A stretch of 64,000 bases of DNA from Paracoccaceae bacterium. GTDB taxonomy: Bacteria > Pseudomonadota > Alphaproteobacteria > Rhodobacterales > Rhodobacteraceae. Made by a program: the position numbers and the translations under genes. The notes under the pieces were generated by a model that worked only from the letters and a program-made list of their open reading frames with translations, ran no database searches and was not told the DNA's origin. The stretch spans positions 1-64,000 of the forward strand of contig JAHQVS010000101.1 of the NCBI GenBank assembly GCA_019634215.1, given 5' to 3'. This document shows, piece by piece, positions 26,422 through 34,282 of this stretch. How positions within the stretch are numbered: the first letter of the stretch is position 1; every line of letters begins with the position of its first letter.

Positions 26422-26964
26422 TTAATCAGCTAATTCGCTTGGAATGTCGTATAATCTATCTTTACATTTTCTGGCCAGCTCTTCAGCGCTTTTATAAGTA
26501 GATATTGAAATTGTAGGCATGAAGTCTACTCTGCGCGCGCCATCTCTCGCGCCTATTAATAAGTAAGGTAAATCTTCTGGGTTCCTAACAAATATGAATG
26601 TACGCTTTTTCATGCCAAGCGCCATGCCCAGCTCGATTAAAGCACTTGTCAGCACCTTTTGCGGGTAGATGAATATAAATATATTGGCGTCAGCCAGTGT
26701 CATCACATCATCTTGAAAGGCGTCGCTTGGCGATGGCGTGAAGTCTGTTTTGTTCGGCTTCTCTTCCCCTGCAAAATAAACAGTATCGACGCGGCGCATG
26801 TCGCGAAGCTCTTGTTGAAGATAAGAAATGTCGTGAAAGTTTTGTTTGTATTCTTGCTTGGATGAGGCCGACATAGGAGCGGCTAGAAAAATACGGTAAC
26901 TATCAATCGGGCGAGTGGCGCGCGTCATCTGGGTCTCTAAGTCGAACCGATCGCCATCAGGCAT
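26422..26964 (-). CDS. Soluble deoxyribosyltransferase/TIR-like paralogue
   Basis: Cytoplasmic protein of 180 residues and homologous to the C-terminal two thirds of its membrane-anchored neighbour: FLAAPM (26-31), VYFAG, IFIFIYPQKV, TSALIELGMALG with Glu111, IFVRNPEDLPYLL and a final helix. The N-terminal 20 residues are polar. The reading frame is visibly AT-richer than its neighbours, with many AT-ending codons, which suggests recent acquisition. ATG at 26964 follows GAGGGAGAC; a GTG at 26994 would add ten residues. It lies 160 bp upstream of the membrane paralogue on the same strand. Function unknown; fold assignment is by motif order. Confidence 0.6.
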   Translation of the reverse strand: MPDGDRFDLETQMTRATRPIDSYRIFLAAPMSASSKQEYKQNFHDISYLQQELRDMRRVDTVYFAGEEKPNKTDFTPSPSDAFQDDVMTLADANIFIFIYPQKVLTSALIELGMALGMKKRTFIFVRNPEDLPYLLIGARDGARRVDFMPTISISTYKSAEELARKCKDRLYDIPSELAD

Positions 26965-27151
26965 GGCCCTGTCTCCCTCAGATTTACGACCCACACCCTA
27001 AATGTGGGGTTAATTCGTTTCAATGATACAAAATAACAGATATCTCTTTTTGCTGAGGCGATGTGGTACCCACGCCTGCAATCCTGGTCAAGTCTACCGC
27101 GATCAGCGATGCATGTCGCGTTGTTTGAGAAAGGTTTGGCGTAGCTCGGCG

Positions 27152-28933
27152 TCATTGTAACTTGGGCGGGTGCAAATCCAACAACCGCCAAACCTCCAGT
27201 CTCAGGGCTTCGGTGCGCGCGTCAATCTCCTCTGCTCCCCAGGTTTCAGCGGTGACGACGCTGCGCAGCAGGTGGTGTCGCCGCGCCTCTTCGACAAGAA
27301 CATCCCGTTTGGCGCGATAATCGAGGTTGGCGACGAGATTGTTGGCCGTACGGCTCATCATCGCCAGGTTGCCGAGCGCGTAGCACAGCCGATCATAACC
27401 AGCGCTGTTCTCGGCCGCCGCGGCACTTTCAGAGAATTGCTCGGGATTGCGCGGCAGCACATGCTCGACCGTGGCGGACCGCATCAATGAGGGGAGGTCT
27501 TCCCGCCACTCCGCCGTCTCCAATAAGCGCGTCAGCGCACTCCAGAGCCAATCGTCTTTAATTTGAGAGCGTAGAGCGCGATCAACCTTTTGGCGCTGCC
27601 GGTCGGTTGGAAACAGGGTGGCGCGGCCCTGTATGGTCGGGTCGCGCCCGGCCTTTGCTGTGCGCATCGCCTTGGCGTAGATCAGCCTCCGGTCTTGCGT
27701 GGAAAGGTCAGCCAGCGCCAGCGCCATACCCCGGCTGAGTAACCGGTTAAACCATTGACGATGCTGGGCCTGGTTGGATGCGTTTACTCCTTCGGCGGCG
27801 TCTTGCCGTTCCCGTTGTCTCCAGCGCCACAACGCAAGGGGACGCCATTCGTCCCAGGGTAGAAAGCTGAGCCGCCAGAGCGCGCGATGTAGCTCATCTT
27901 CGCTGGGATCAGCTTCGATCTCTTTCAATCTCCACCAGCATTCCTCCCAGTGGACCAGTTCCGCCATCCAGCCGCGAATCGCGTCACCGGGATGGCTTCG
28001 CCGTACATAGTCGCCAAGGTCGGTCTGCCACTGCCGACTTTGCGGTTGGCCACGCTCAATCAGGTCGACAGCGGCGAGGAATTTTTCGACGTCAGGACCA
28101 AGACGGGCGGTGATATCGCCCCAAAGATGCTCCACCTCGGCCTCGGCTTCGGCGGAGGCGGCGCATCCGACCAGCTGGCCCTTGAGGATTTCGGTGGGGC
28201 GCAGCGGTTTGCCGTAGAGGTTGGTGGAGACGAAAATCTGCCGCGCCAGCTCAGGTGCGAGCACTTGTGTCACAGTGACCACCGCGCGTTCGGCGACAAA
28301 GCTCCCGAAGCGGCGGCGGCGGTCCGGGTCCCAAGGCTCGTACCGCCGCAGGATCAGGTTTTTGACCCGTTGAATCTGTTTACCCAAATCAAGGTTGGCG
28401 GTGATGATGCGTTGGCGCAGCGCGCCGCCCTCGGTTTGGGCGTCGCGGATCAGCGTTTGGTCGCGATGGCGCAGGTCTAGCCGAAACCCACGGTCATTGG
28501 CGATCAGCGGCCGCAGCGCCGCCTTGCCCGTCTCGGTTGGATCCAAATCGCGCAGAACGGCGAAGAGGATGGTTAAGGTGGTGGTGCGCTGAAGGCCGTC
28601 ATAGATTTCGATTGAGTCCAACGGGTCTTCTGGGTCGTCACCTTCCGCCAGCACTACCGACCCCAGAAAGAAGGTCGCGACAGGTGGCGAATCATGGGTC
28701 TGCTCGATCTCCCACGCTTCGCGAGCTTCCACCTCTGCCCAATACGCCTCCACGGCGACGAACATCTCCTCCAGATCTTCCAGCAGCTGCTGCGCGTCCG
28801 GAGGCTCCCAACAATAGCTGCGCTGCACCGACGCCGGGCGAAATCGCCCTAGGGTCAGGAATTGCTCGATCGTGGCGATGCGCACCCCGATGACAGGCTC
28901 TTCGAGCATCGGGGCTGCGTCGAAATCTTCCAT
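27152..28933 (-). CDS. DUF262/HNH (GmrSD-like) nuclease
   Basis: Protein of 593 residues with the two halves of GmrSD-type enzymes in one chain. The N-terminal DUF262 domain has the RPxxxQRxYxW entry motif (near 32-42) and IYDGLQRTTTL (110-120), which replaces the usual DGQQR; it would bind a nucleotide. The C-terminal DUF1524 domain carries TVEHVLPRN and YALGNLAMM, then NLDYRAKRDVL, the His-Me/HNH nuclease core. Relatives restrict modified or phosphorothioated phage DNA (type IV restriction, SspE-like). No modification genes are in the window. A strong ribosome binding site is absent. It lies upstream of the two deoxyribosyltransferase-like genes on the same strand. Confidence 0.88.
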   Translation of the reverse strand: MEDFDAAPMLEEPVIGVRIATIEQFLTLGRFRPASVQRSYCWEPPDAQQLLEDLEEMFVAVEAYWAEVEAREAWEIEQTHDSPPVATFFLGSVVLAEGDDPEDPLDSIEIYDGLQRTTTLTILFAVLRDLDPTETGKAALRPLIANDRGFRLDLRHRDQTLIRDAQTEGGALRQRIITANLDLGKQIQRVKNLILRRYEPWDPDRRRRFGSFVAERAVVTVTQVLAPELARQIFVSTNLYGKPLRPTEILKGQLVGCAASAEAEAEVEHLWGDITARLGPDVEKFLAAVDLIERGQPQSRQWQTDLGDYVRRSHPGDAIRGWMAELVHWEECWWRLKEIEADPSEDELHRALWRLSFLPWDEWRPLALWRWRQRERQDAAEGVNASNQAQHRQWFNRLLSRGMALALADLSTQDRRLIYAKAMRTAKAGRDPTIQGRATLFPTDRQRQKVDRALRSQIKDDWLWSALTRLLETAEWREDLPSLMRSATVEHVLPRNPEQFSESAAAAENSAGYDRLCYALGNLAMMSRTANNLVANLDYRAKRDVLVEEARRHHLLRSVVTAETWGAEEIDARTEALRLEVWRLLDLHPPKLQ

Positions 28934-29359
28934 GTTCAGGACGCCCTATAAGATTTGATTTCGGCGCCTGACGACGAGAGGCGCTGCTTCAGCGGCATGA
29001 ATTGGCCGTCTGCAATACAGCAGGAGCCGTTTGGGAGCGCGTCCTGAAGTAGGGGCGCCTCAAGCCGAGCCACTTCCCCTTTGAGCCGCTAAACACGGGG
29101 CGGCTTCTTTAAGTATAAAAGCAATTACTGGCTATGCATAGTTTTTGGGCAAGTTGACGCGCCCTCGTATGAATAATAGCAGCTGATACAGTCCCCCAAA
29201 CACATAAACTGGGAGATTTCGATTTTTATAGACTTGTTGATAACAGCTATGTTGCCAAACTGTCGGTGAAGCGTCATCGTTTTGTCATGTTTCGGTCGTG
29301 TCCGGACCGAGTTGGATCACGTCATCGTTTTGTGCGTGGCTAAACTTGAGGAGAATGCG
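28934..29359. other. Intergenic gap with no gene seen
   Basis: About 425 AT-richer bases upstream of the minus-strand DUF262 gene and the plus-strand secreted protein. A short inverted repeat (AGCCGC/GCGGCT, 29084-29105) followed by TCTTT might end an unknown small transcript. No coding frame is convincing. Confidence 0.4.
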
Positions 29360-29728
29360 TTGACAGCTTTCCCGCCCCTCACAAATTTTCTCTCAGTTAA
29401 GCGCACCATGGGGCTCCATTTGATGGCCGCAGTGGTGCTCTCAACCGCTGTCGTTGGTGGTTTGCCAGGATCAGCTTGGGCCGAGGCCGGGCAGGACAAA
29501 TGCGGTCAGCGCGACCGGATGGTTGAACACCTGAAGGCCACCTATGGAGAGATCCGCCGCGGCGGTGGTTTGCAGTCCGCCACGGGCTTGATGGAGCTGT
29601 ATGTGTCTAGTGAAGGCAGCTGGACCCTGCTGCTCACGCGGCCTGACGGCACCAGTTGTCCTGTCGCCGTCGGTGAGGCGTGGCGCAATGACGGCACGCC
29701 GTTCCCTAAGGGCGAAAAACCTGCCTGA
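29360..29728 (+). CDS. Small secreted hypothetical protein
   Basis: Exported protein of 122 residues. TTG at 29360 has an excellent ribosome binding site (TTGAGGAGA); a later ATG at 29408 would give a more compact signal peptide. The signal ends near WAEAG (about residue 43), leaving some 80 residues with two cysteines (DKCGQRD and TSCPVAV) that could form a disulfide, and a central GSWTLLLTRPDG strand. The pattern recurs as a small conserved envelope protein in alphaproteobacteria, but I know no function. A pair of hairpins separates it from the convergent channel gene. Confidence 0.65.
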   Translation: MTAFPPLTNFLSVKRTMGLHLMAAVVLSTAVVGGLPGSAWAEAGQDKCGQRDRMVEHLKATYGEIRRGGGLQSATGLMELYVSSEGSWTLLLTRPDGTSCPVAVGEAWRNDGTPFPKGEKPA

Positions 29729-29730
29729 AG

Positions 29731-29765
29731 CCCAGGTTGTTTGAGTGTCGCTCAAACAGCCTGGG
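29731..29765. terminator. 15-bp stem-loop between convergent genes
   Basis: CCCAGGTTGTTTGAG pairs with CTCAAACAGCCTGGG (one wobble) around TGTCG, two bases after the small secreted gene. It should fold on either strand, and so may terminate both convergent transcripts, though no T run follows. Confidence 0.5.
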
Positions 29766-29779
29766 GCAACATCCCGAGA

Positions 29780-29806
29780 CTTCTCAAGCCAAACCGGCCT
29801 GAGAAG
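29780..29806. terminator. Second hairpin between convergent genes
   Basis: CTTCTCA and TGAGAAG with an inner GCC/GGC pair, 20 bases downstream of the ion-channel stop on its strand. Likely part of the terminator for the minus-strand channel gene. Confidence 0.35.
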
Positions 29807-29825
29807 CGTATCTATCTGAGATCAG

Positions 29826-30713
29826 CTACGGGCCATAATCCGGCCGTTGCGTCTCCCGCCCCTCTTGTATGGTGCGAAGTTCGGCGACCTCTGTGCGCAA
29901 TTGCTTGATTTCATTGAGCAGAAGGTCAAATCGCTCTTGATCGGCGGCCTCTTCCTTATCTCGCAGATCTTGCAACGCTTCCTCCCGGTCATCCTGCATG
30001 GCGTCGACGATAATTCCGATAAACAGGTTCAAAACCGCGAAAGCCGTCACCACCACGAACACCAGGAAGAACAGCCACGCCCAGGCGTACTCCGCCATAA
30101 AGCTGCGGGCGATGCTGCTCCAATCTTCCAGTGTCATGATCTGGAACAGGGTGAACAGCGAGCTTCCAAGCGTGCCGAAATACGTTTGCGCGTCCTCGGT
30201 TGTTCCTTCCCCAAAGGTTTCGGTCGCGAACACGGCGAACACATAGAACACCACGGCGAGCACCCCGATCACCGTCGCCATTCCGGGGATGGCGTTCAGC
30301 AGCCCGGCCACGACGCGGCGCATCTTTTGTGACACGGATAGCAGCCGCAGCACTCTGAGCACGCGTAAGGTTCGGATCACCGAGAGGTTGCCCGGCAGCG
30401 GCAGCAGCGCGACGGCGACCACGGTCACATCGAACCAGAACCATCCGGATTTGAAGGCGTCGAAACGGTCGGCGATCAGGCGGAGCCCGAGTTCGGCGAC
30501 GAATACGCAGAGAATGGCCGAGTCGATCCAGTTCAACAGATCGCCGAATTGCGCGTTGATCTGATCGCTGGTCTGCATGCCGATAATGATGGCGTTGACC
30601 AAAATTAGAATCGTCACGCTCCAGCGGAAAATTTCGGAATGCACCACCTGCTGCAGCGGCGTTTGTGGCGTCGCCTCCGCCCCATCGCTGGCTTGACCGT
30701 GATCCCTCGCCAT
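29826..30713 (-). CDS. NavBac-type voltage-gated ion channel
   Basis: Bacterial six-helix voltage-gated channel of 295 residues. S1-S4 (about 30-135) ends in a voltage sensor with arginines every third residue (R114, R117, R120, R123), followed by S5, the pore and S6. The selectivity filter reads TLEDWSS at 194-200; sodium-selective relatives usually have TLESW. A C-terminal helix (about 240-285) is the tetramerising coiled coil of this family. ATG at 30713 follows AGGAG; the frame continues upstream to 30902 without sense. The channel would carry Na+ or, given the extra acidic residue, possibly Ca2+. Confidence 0.9.
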   Translation of the reverse strand: MARDHGQASDGAEATPQTPLQQVVHSEIFRWSVTILILVNAIIIGMQTSDQINAQFGDLLNWIDSAILCVFVAELGLRLIADRFDAFKSGWFWFDVTVVAVALLPLPGNLSVIRTLRVLRVLRLLSVSQKMRRVVAGLLNAIPGMATVIGVLAVVFYVFAVFATETFGEGTTEDAQTYFGTLGSSLFTLFQIMTLEDWSSIARSFMAEYAWAWLFFLVFVVVTAFAVLNLFIGIIVDAMQDDREEALQDLRDKEEAADQERFDLLLNEIKQLRTEVAELRTIQEGRETQRPDYGP

Positions 30714-30913
30714 CTTCGTCTCCTTCGACAGACCCAATCCAGGCCCGCGCCGACGGTCCGACGGCCTGAACACGAGAAAATTCAGCTGGTGATGCGCGAC
30801 CACGCTTAGGGGCTCAACTGGAATCCGTCGCCGCGCGCCGGTTTTGCCCGTCACTGACGCAGTCCTCGCCCGGTTCCGGAGTGGGTTGACAGCGCTCTGC
30901 AATTAATGAAAAA

Positions 30914-30931
30914 AAATGAAAAAATTCATTT
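30914..30931. promoter_or_regulatory. Inverted repeat upstream of RND operon
   Basis: AAATGAA-AAAA-TTCATTT, an 18-bp dyad in an AT-rich patch 81 bp ahead of the exporter ATG. A TTGACA lies at 30886-30891 but no good -10 is visible. The TetR gene at the end of the operon is a candidate ligand. The rest of the roughly 300-bp gap (30714-31011) shows no gene. Confidence 0.35.
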
Positions 30932-31011
30932 ATCCATTTTGAGCGTGTTGGCCTGAAGCCATGCTTGCAAGCGTTCTCCGGTGGGAATGCGACCAAATGG
31001 AGGAGGTAAAG

Positions 31012-34000
31012 ATGACGGAGACTCAACCACCGGTTGGCCGAAGCGGCGGCGGCGGCGTAGAGCAAACCAGCGTCATGCGCGCCGCCGAGGCGATTGTGCG
31101 ATTGCGTTGGCTCTGGATAGCGATGACGCTGGTGATCGTCGTGGTGTCCGCTTTGGGGCTAGGGCGCCTCACCCTGGACCCGAGCGCGCGCGTGTTCTTC
31201 GACCCGAAAAACCCCGACCGGATCGCGCTCGACCGTTTCGAAACCATTTTCGCCAAAGACGACAACCTGATGTTCGTCATCGCCCCTAAGGGCGGCGACG
31301 TTTTCACGCCGGAGATGCTTGCGCTTCAGGGGCGGATCACCGAATGCCTCTGGCGCCTGCCCTTCGTGCGGCGAGTCAATTCCCTCACCAATTTCCAACA
31401 TACCTACGCCGAGGCCGACGATATGATCGTGCGCGACCTCGTGCCCGATCAGCCCTATGGCCGCAGTCTTGAGAATAACGCCTGCGATCTAGATCTCGAT
31501 GCGGTTGCCGTGACGCCGGAAATGGCGGCGGAGGCGCGGGAGATCGCGCTGTCTAGGGTCGAGTTGCTCAACAGCTTCGTTGATCCCGATGGCGAGGTGG
31601 CGCAGGTGCAGACCCTGTTCAAACTGCCTGGGCTGAACAAAGCGCAAGAAGTGCCTGTGGTCGCGGCCGAGGCGCTGGCGCTTGCCGAGCAAGTCGAGGC
31701 CGCTTTCCCGGATGTTTCGGTGAAGCTCTCTGGTGCGATCATGATCAACAATCAGTTCGCCGGCGCGGCGCAGGCGGACGGGCAGCTACTGACCCCGCTG
31801 ATGTTCCTGGCGATCCTCGTCCTGGTGGGGCTGACGCTGAGAAGTGTGATCGCAACATTCATGACGTTGATCGTGATCATCGTGTCGTCGTTGGCGGGCC
31901 TTGGGGCTTTGGCGTGGTCGGGCGTGCCAATCAACTCGGTGACGGCGCTGTCCTATCTTTACATCTCCACGCTGGCGGTCGCTTCCGCAGTGCATATTCT
32001 AGCCAGCGTCCGTCAAACCATGCCCGAGACTGAAGATCGGCGCGAATGGGCCCGGCGGGCGTTGTCAGAGCATATGGTCGCGATCATCGTCGCCTGTGTG
32101 ACGACGGCCATCGGGTTCTTGTCGCTGAACTTCTCGATCTCTCCGCCCTTCAGGCAGCTTGGCAATATCGTCGCGTTTGGGGTGATCGTCTCGATGGTGC
32201 TGACGCTCACGCTGCTGCCAGCGCTGGTCACCTTGCTGCCGATGCGCCGCCGCTTGGTGGCGCCGACGGCTGCGGTCTTTATGGCTCGCCTGGGCGATTG
32301 GGTGGTGGACAACCGCCGCATGCTGTTGCCGGGCATGGCGCTGATGGTGGTTCTTTGCGGGCTGGGAATTCAGCGTATCGTGTTGGAGGACGACTTCGTT
32401 CGCTACTTCGACGAGCGCTTTCAATTCCGTAAGGACGTTGACTTTATCGAGGCAGAGCTGACCGGGATCAATTTGCTTGAATGGCCGCTGGACAGTGGCG
32501 AGACCGACGGCATTAACGATCCCGAGTATCTCGCCAAGGTGTCGGCGTTCGTGGACTGGATGCGCGAGCAGCCCGAGGTGACCTCGGTTCGATCGGTCAC
32601 GGACACGATCAAGCGTCTCAACATGAACATGAACAGCGATGACCCCAGCTATTACCGGCTGCCCAAGGTCCGTGAGGAGGCGTCGCAGTATCTGTTCCTG
32701 TATGAGCTGTCGATGAACTACGGCATGGATCTGACCGATCAGATCGATATCGACCGGCGGATCATGCGGGTCTCCAATGCAATGACCGGCGTCACCACGG
32801 CTGACATGCGCGCTTTCACCGAAAGGGCGAAGGAGTGGTTGAGCGTAAATGCGCCGGACTTAACAACCGGCCCGGACGGCAAAAGAGACCCGACCGGCCT
32901 AGTCCACGTGTTCAACCTAATCTCGGAGCGGGACGTCAAGGCGATGCTCGGAGGCACGGTGTTGGCCTTGGTGCTGATCTCTGGCGTGCTGCTGTTTGTT
33001 CTGCGTGATGTGAAGGTGGGTGTGGTGTCCTTGGTGCCCAACCTGATCCCCGCCGTGATGGCGTTTGGGGTTTGGGGCTACACGGCTGGCGCGGTGACAT
33101 TAGCGATCGCGGTGGTGCTGGCCGCCACGCTGGGCATCGTGGTCGACGATACCGTGCATTTCCTCTCGAAATACGTCAAAGCCAGAAGAGAGGGGAAAAG
33201 CCCAGAGGATTCAGTGCGCTATGTGTTCCGAACCGTTGGGATGGCCTTGCTGATCACTACCTTGGCGTTGATCGCGGGCTTCTTGGTGTTGGCGCAATCC
33301 GGCTTCGCCGTGAATGGCGACTTGGCGCGTCTCACCGCGCTCACGATCGCCATCGCGTTGATCGCCGACTTCCTGCTGCTCCCGCCCCTGCTGATTGTGA
33401 TTGATCGAATGATGCATCGTAAAAGGAGCGTCGACATGACCCCGTCAAAGTCCGCCGCCACGACAGCGGCTCTGTGTCTCGCCCTTCCTCTCGCGGCCGT
33501 GCTGCTCGCCCCTGGGACGGCGCGGGCGGAAACGCCGGAGGAGAAAGGGCTCGCCATCGCCGTCGAGGCCGATAAGCGCGACCTCGGATGGAGCGACATC
33601 CGAGTCGATGGTGAGATGGTGTTGCGCGACGCTTCAGGACGCGAAAGCCGCCGCACATACGAGAACCTGTTCCTAGAGGTTCCGGCCTCCGAGCTCGGCG
33701 ACAAGTCCATCATCGTGTTCGACAGCCCGCGCGACATCAGGGGCACCGGTCTGCTGACCCACGCCGAGATTGAGCCGAAAGATGACAATCAGTGGTTGTA
33801 TTTACCGGCGATTAAGCGGGTGAAGCGGATCTCTTCCTCGAACCGTACGGGTAAATTCGTCAGTTCTGAGTTTTCGTATGAGGATCTCGGCGCACAGGAA
33901 GTTGATGATTATGAATATAAATGGCTGCGTGATGAGCCATGCCCTGGCGCGGAAGATCTGACCTGTTTCGTTTCGGAGAGCTATCCGAAAAATCAACGCT

Positions 34001-34272
34001 CCGGTTACTCAAAGCGCGTGTCTTGGACCGATCAGAACGAATACCGTCTGATGCAGGTGGAGTTTTACAATCGGCGTGGCGATTTAGAGAAAGTACTGAC
34101 CTTTAATGGGTATCAGCAGTATCTCGATAAATATTGGCGCGCGGACAAACTGACGATGGTGAATAAGCAGACCGGCAAAGAGACCGATCTTATCTCAACC
34201 AACTATCGGTTTAAGACGGGGCTTGAGAATGGGCAGTTTGTGTCGCAGGCGCTGCCGCGCATGGCGCGATGA
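31012..34272 (+). CDS. RND (MMPL-type) exporter fused to LolA-like protein
   Basis: One continuous frame of 1086 residues. Residues 1-808 are an RND exporter of the MMPL/HpnN type with 12 transmembrane helices and two periplasmic loops (VGLTLRSVIATFMTL in the first bundle, LGIVVDDTVHFLSK in the second). At residue 809 an ATG (33436) is preceded by AAAAGGAG and starts a protein with its own signal-like helix (LLAPGTARAE) and a 250-residue outer-membrane lipoprotein-sorting (LolA/LolB-fold) domain with DNQWLYLPAIKRVKRI. These are normally two genes; here there is no stop between them. The N-terminal start is fixed by AGGAGGT. It probably exports a lipid or hydrophobic compound across the envelope with the barrel gene downstream. 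Confidence 0.9.
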   Translation: MTETQPPVGRSGGGGVEQTSVMRAAEAIVRLRWLWIAMTLVIVVVSALGLGRLTLDPSARVFFDPKNPDRIALDRFETIFAKDDNLMFVIAPKGGDVFTPEMLALQGRITECLWRLPFVRRVNSLTNFQHTYAEADDMIVRDLVPDQPYGRSLENNACDLDLDAVAVTPEMAAEAREIALSRVELLNSFVDPDGEVAQVQTLFKLPGLNKAQEVPVVAAEALALAEQVEAAFPDVSVKLSGAIMINNQFAGAAQADGQLLTPLMFLAILVLVGLTLRSVIATFMTLIVIIVSSLAGLGALAWSGVPINSVTALSYLYISTLAVASAVHILASVRQTMPETEDRREWARRALSEHMVAIIVACVTTAIGFLSLNFSISPPFRQLGNIVAFGVIVSMVLTLTLLPALVTLLPMRRRLVAPTAAVFMARLGDWVVDNRRMLLPGMALMVVLCGLGIQRIVLEDDFVRYFDERFQFRKDVDFIEAELTGINLLEWPLDSGETDGINDPEYLAKVSAFVDWMREQPEVTSVRSVTDTIKRLNMNMNSDDPSYYRLPKVREEASQYLFLYELSMNYGMDLTDQIDIDRRIMRVSNAMTGVTTADMRAFTERAKEWLSVNAPDLTTGPDGKRDPTGLVHVFNLISERDVKAMLGGTVLALVLISGVLLFVLRDVKVGVVSLVPNLIPAVMAFGVWGYTAGAVTLAIAVVLAATLGIVVDDTVHFLSKYVKARREGKSPEDSVRYVFRTVGMALLITTLALIAGFLVLAQSGFAVNGDLARLTALTIAIALIADFLLLPPLLIVIDRMMHRKRSVDMTPSKSAATTAALCLALPLAAVLLAPGTARAETPEEKGLAIAVEADKRDLGWSDIRVDGEMVLRDASGRESRRTYENLFLEVPASELGDKSIIVFDSPRDIRGTGLLTHAEIEPKDDNQWLYLPAIKRVKRISSSNRTGKFVSSEFSYEDLGAQEVDDYEYKWLRDEPCPGAEDLTCFVSESYPKNQRSGYSKRVSWTDQNEYRLMQVEFYNRRGDLEKVLTFNGYQQYLDKYWRADKLTMVNKQTGKETDLISTNYRFKTGLENGQFVSQALPRMAR

Positions 34273-34282
34273 GGCGAAACCT

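Noticed and set aside
29084-29110. AGCCGC/GCGGCT hairpin followed by TCTTT as a terminator
   Set aside because: No gene ends into it on that strand and the T run is weak; kept only as a note on the gap.
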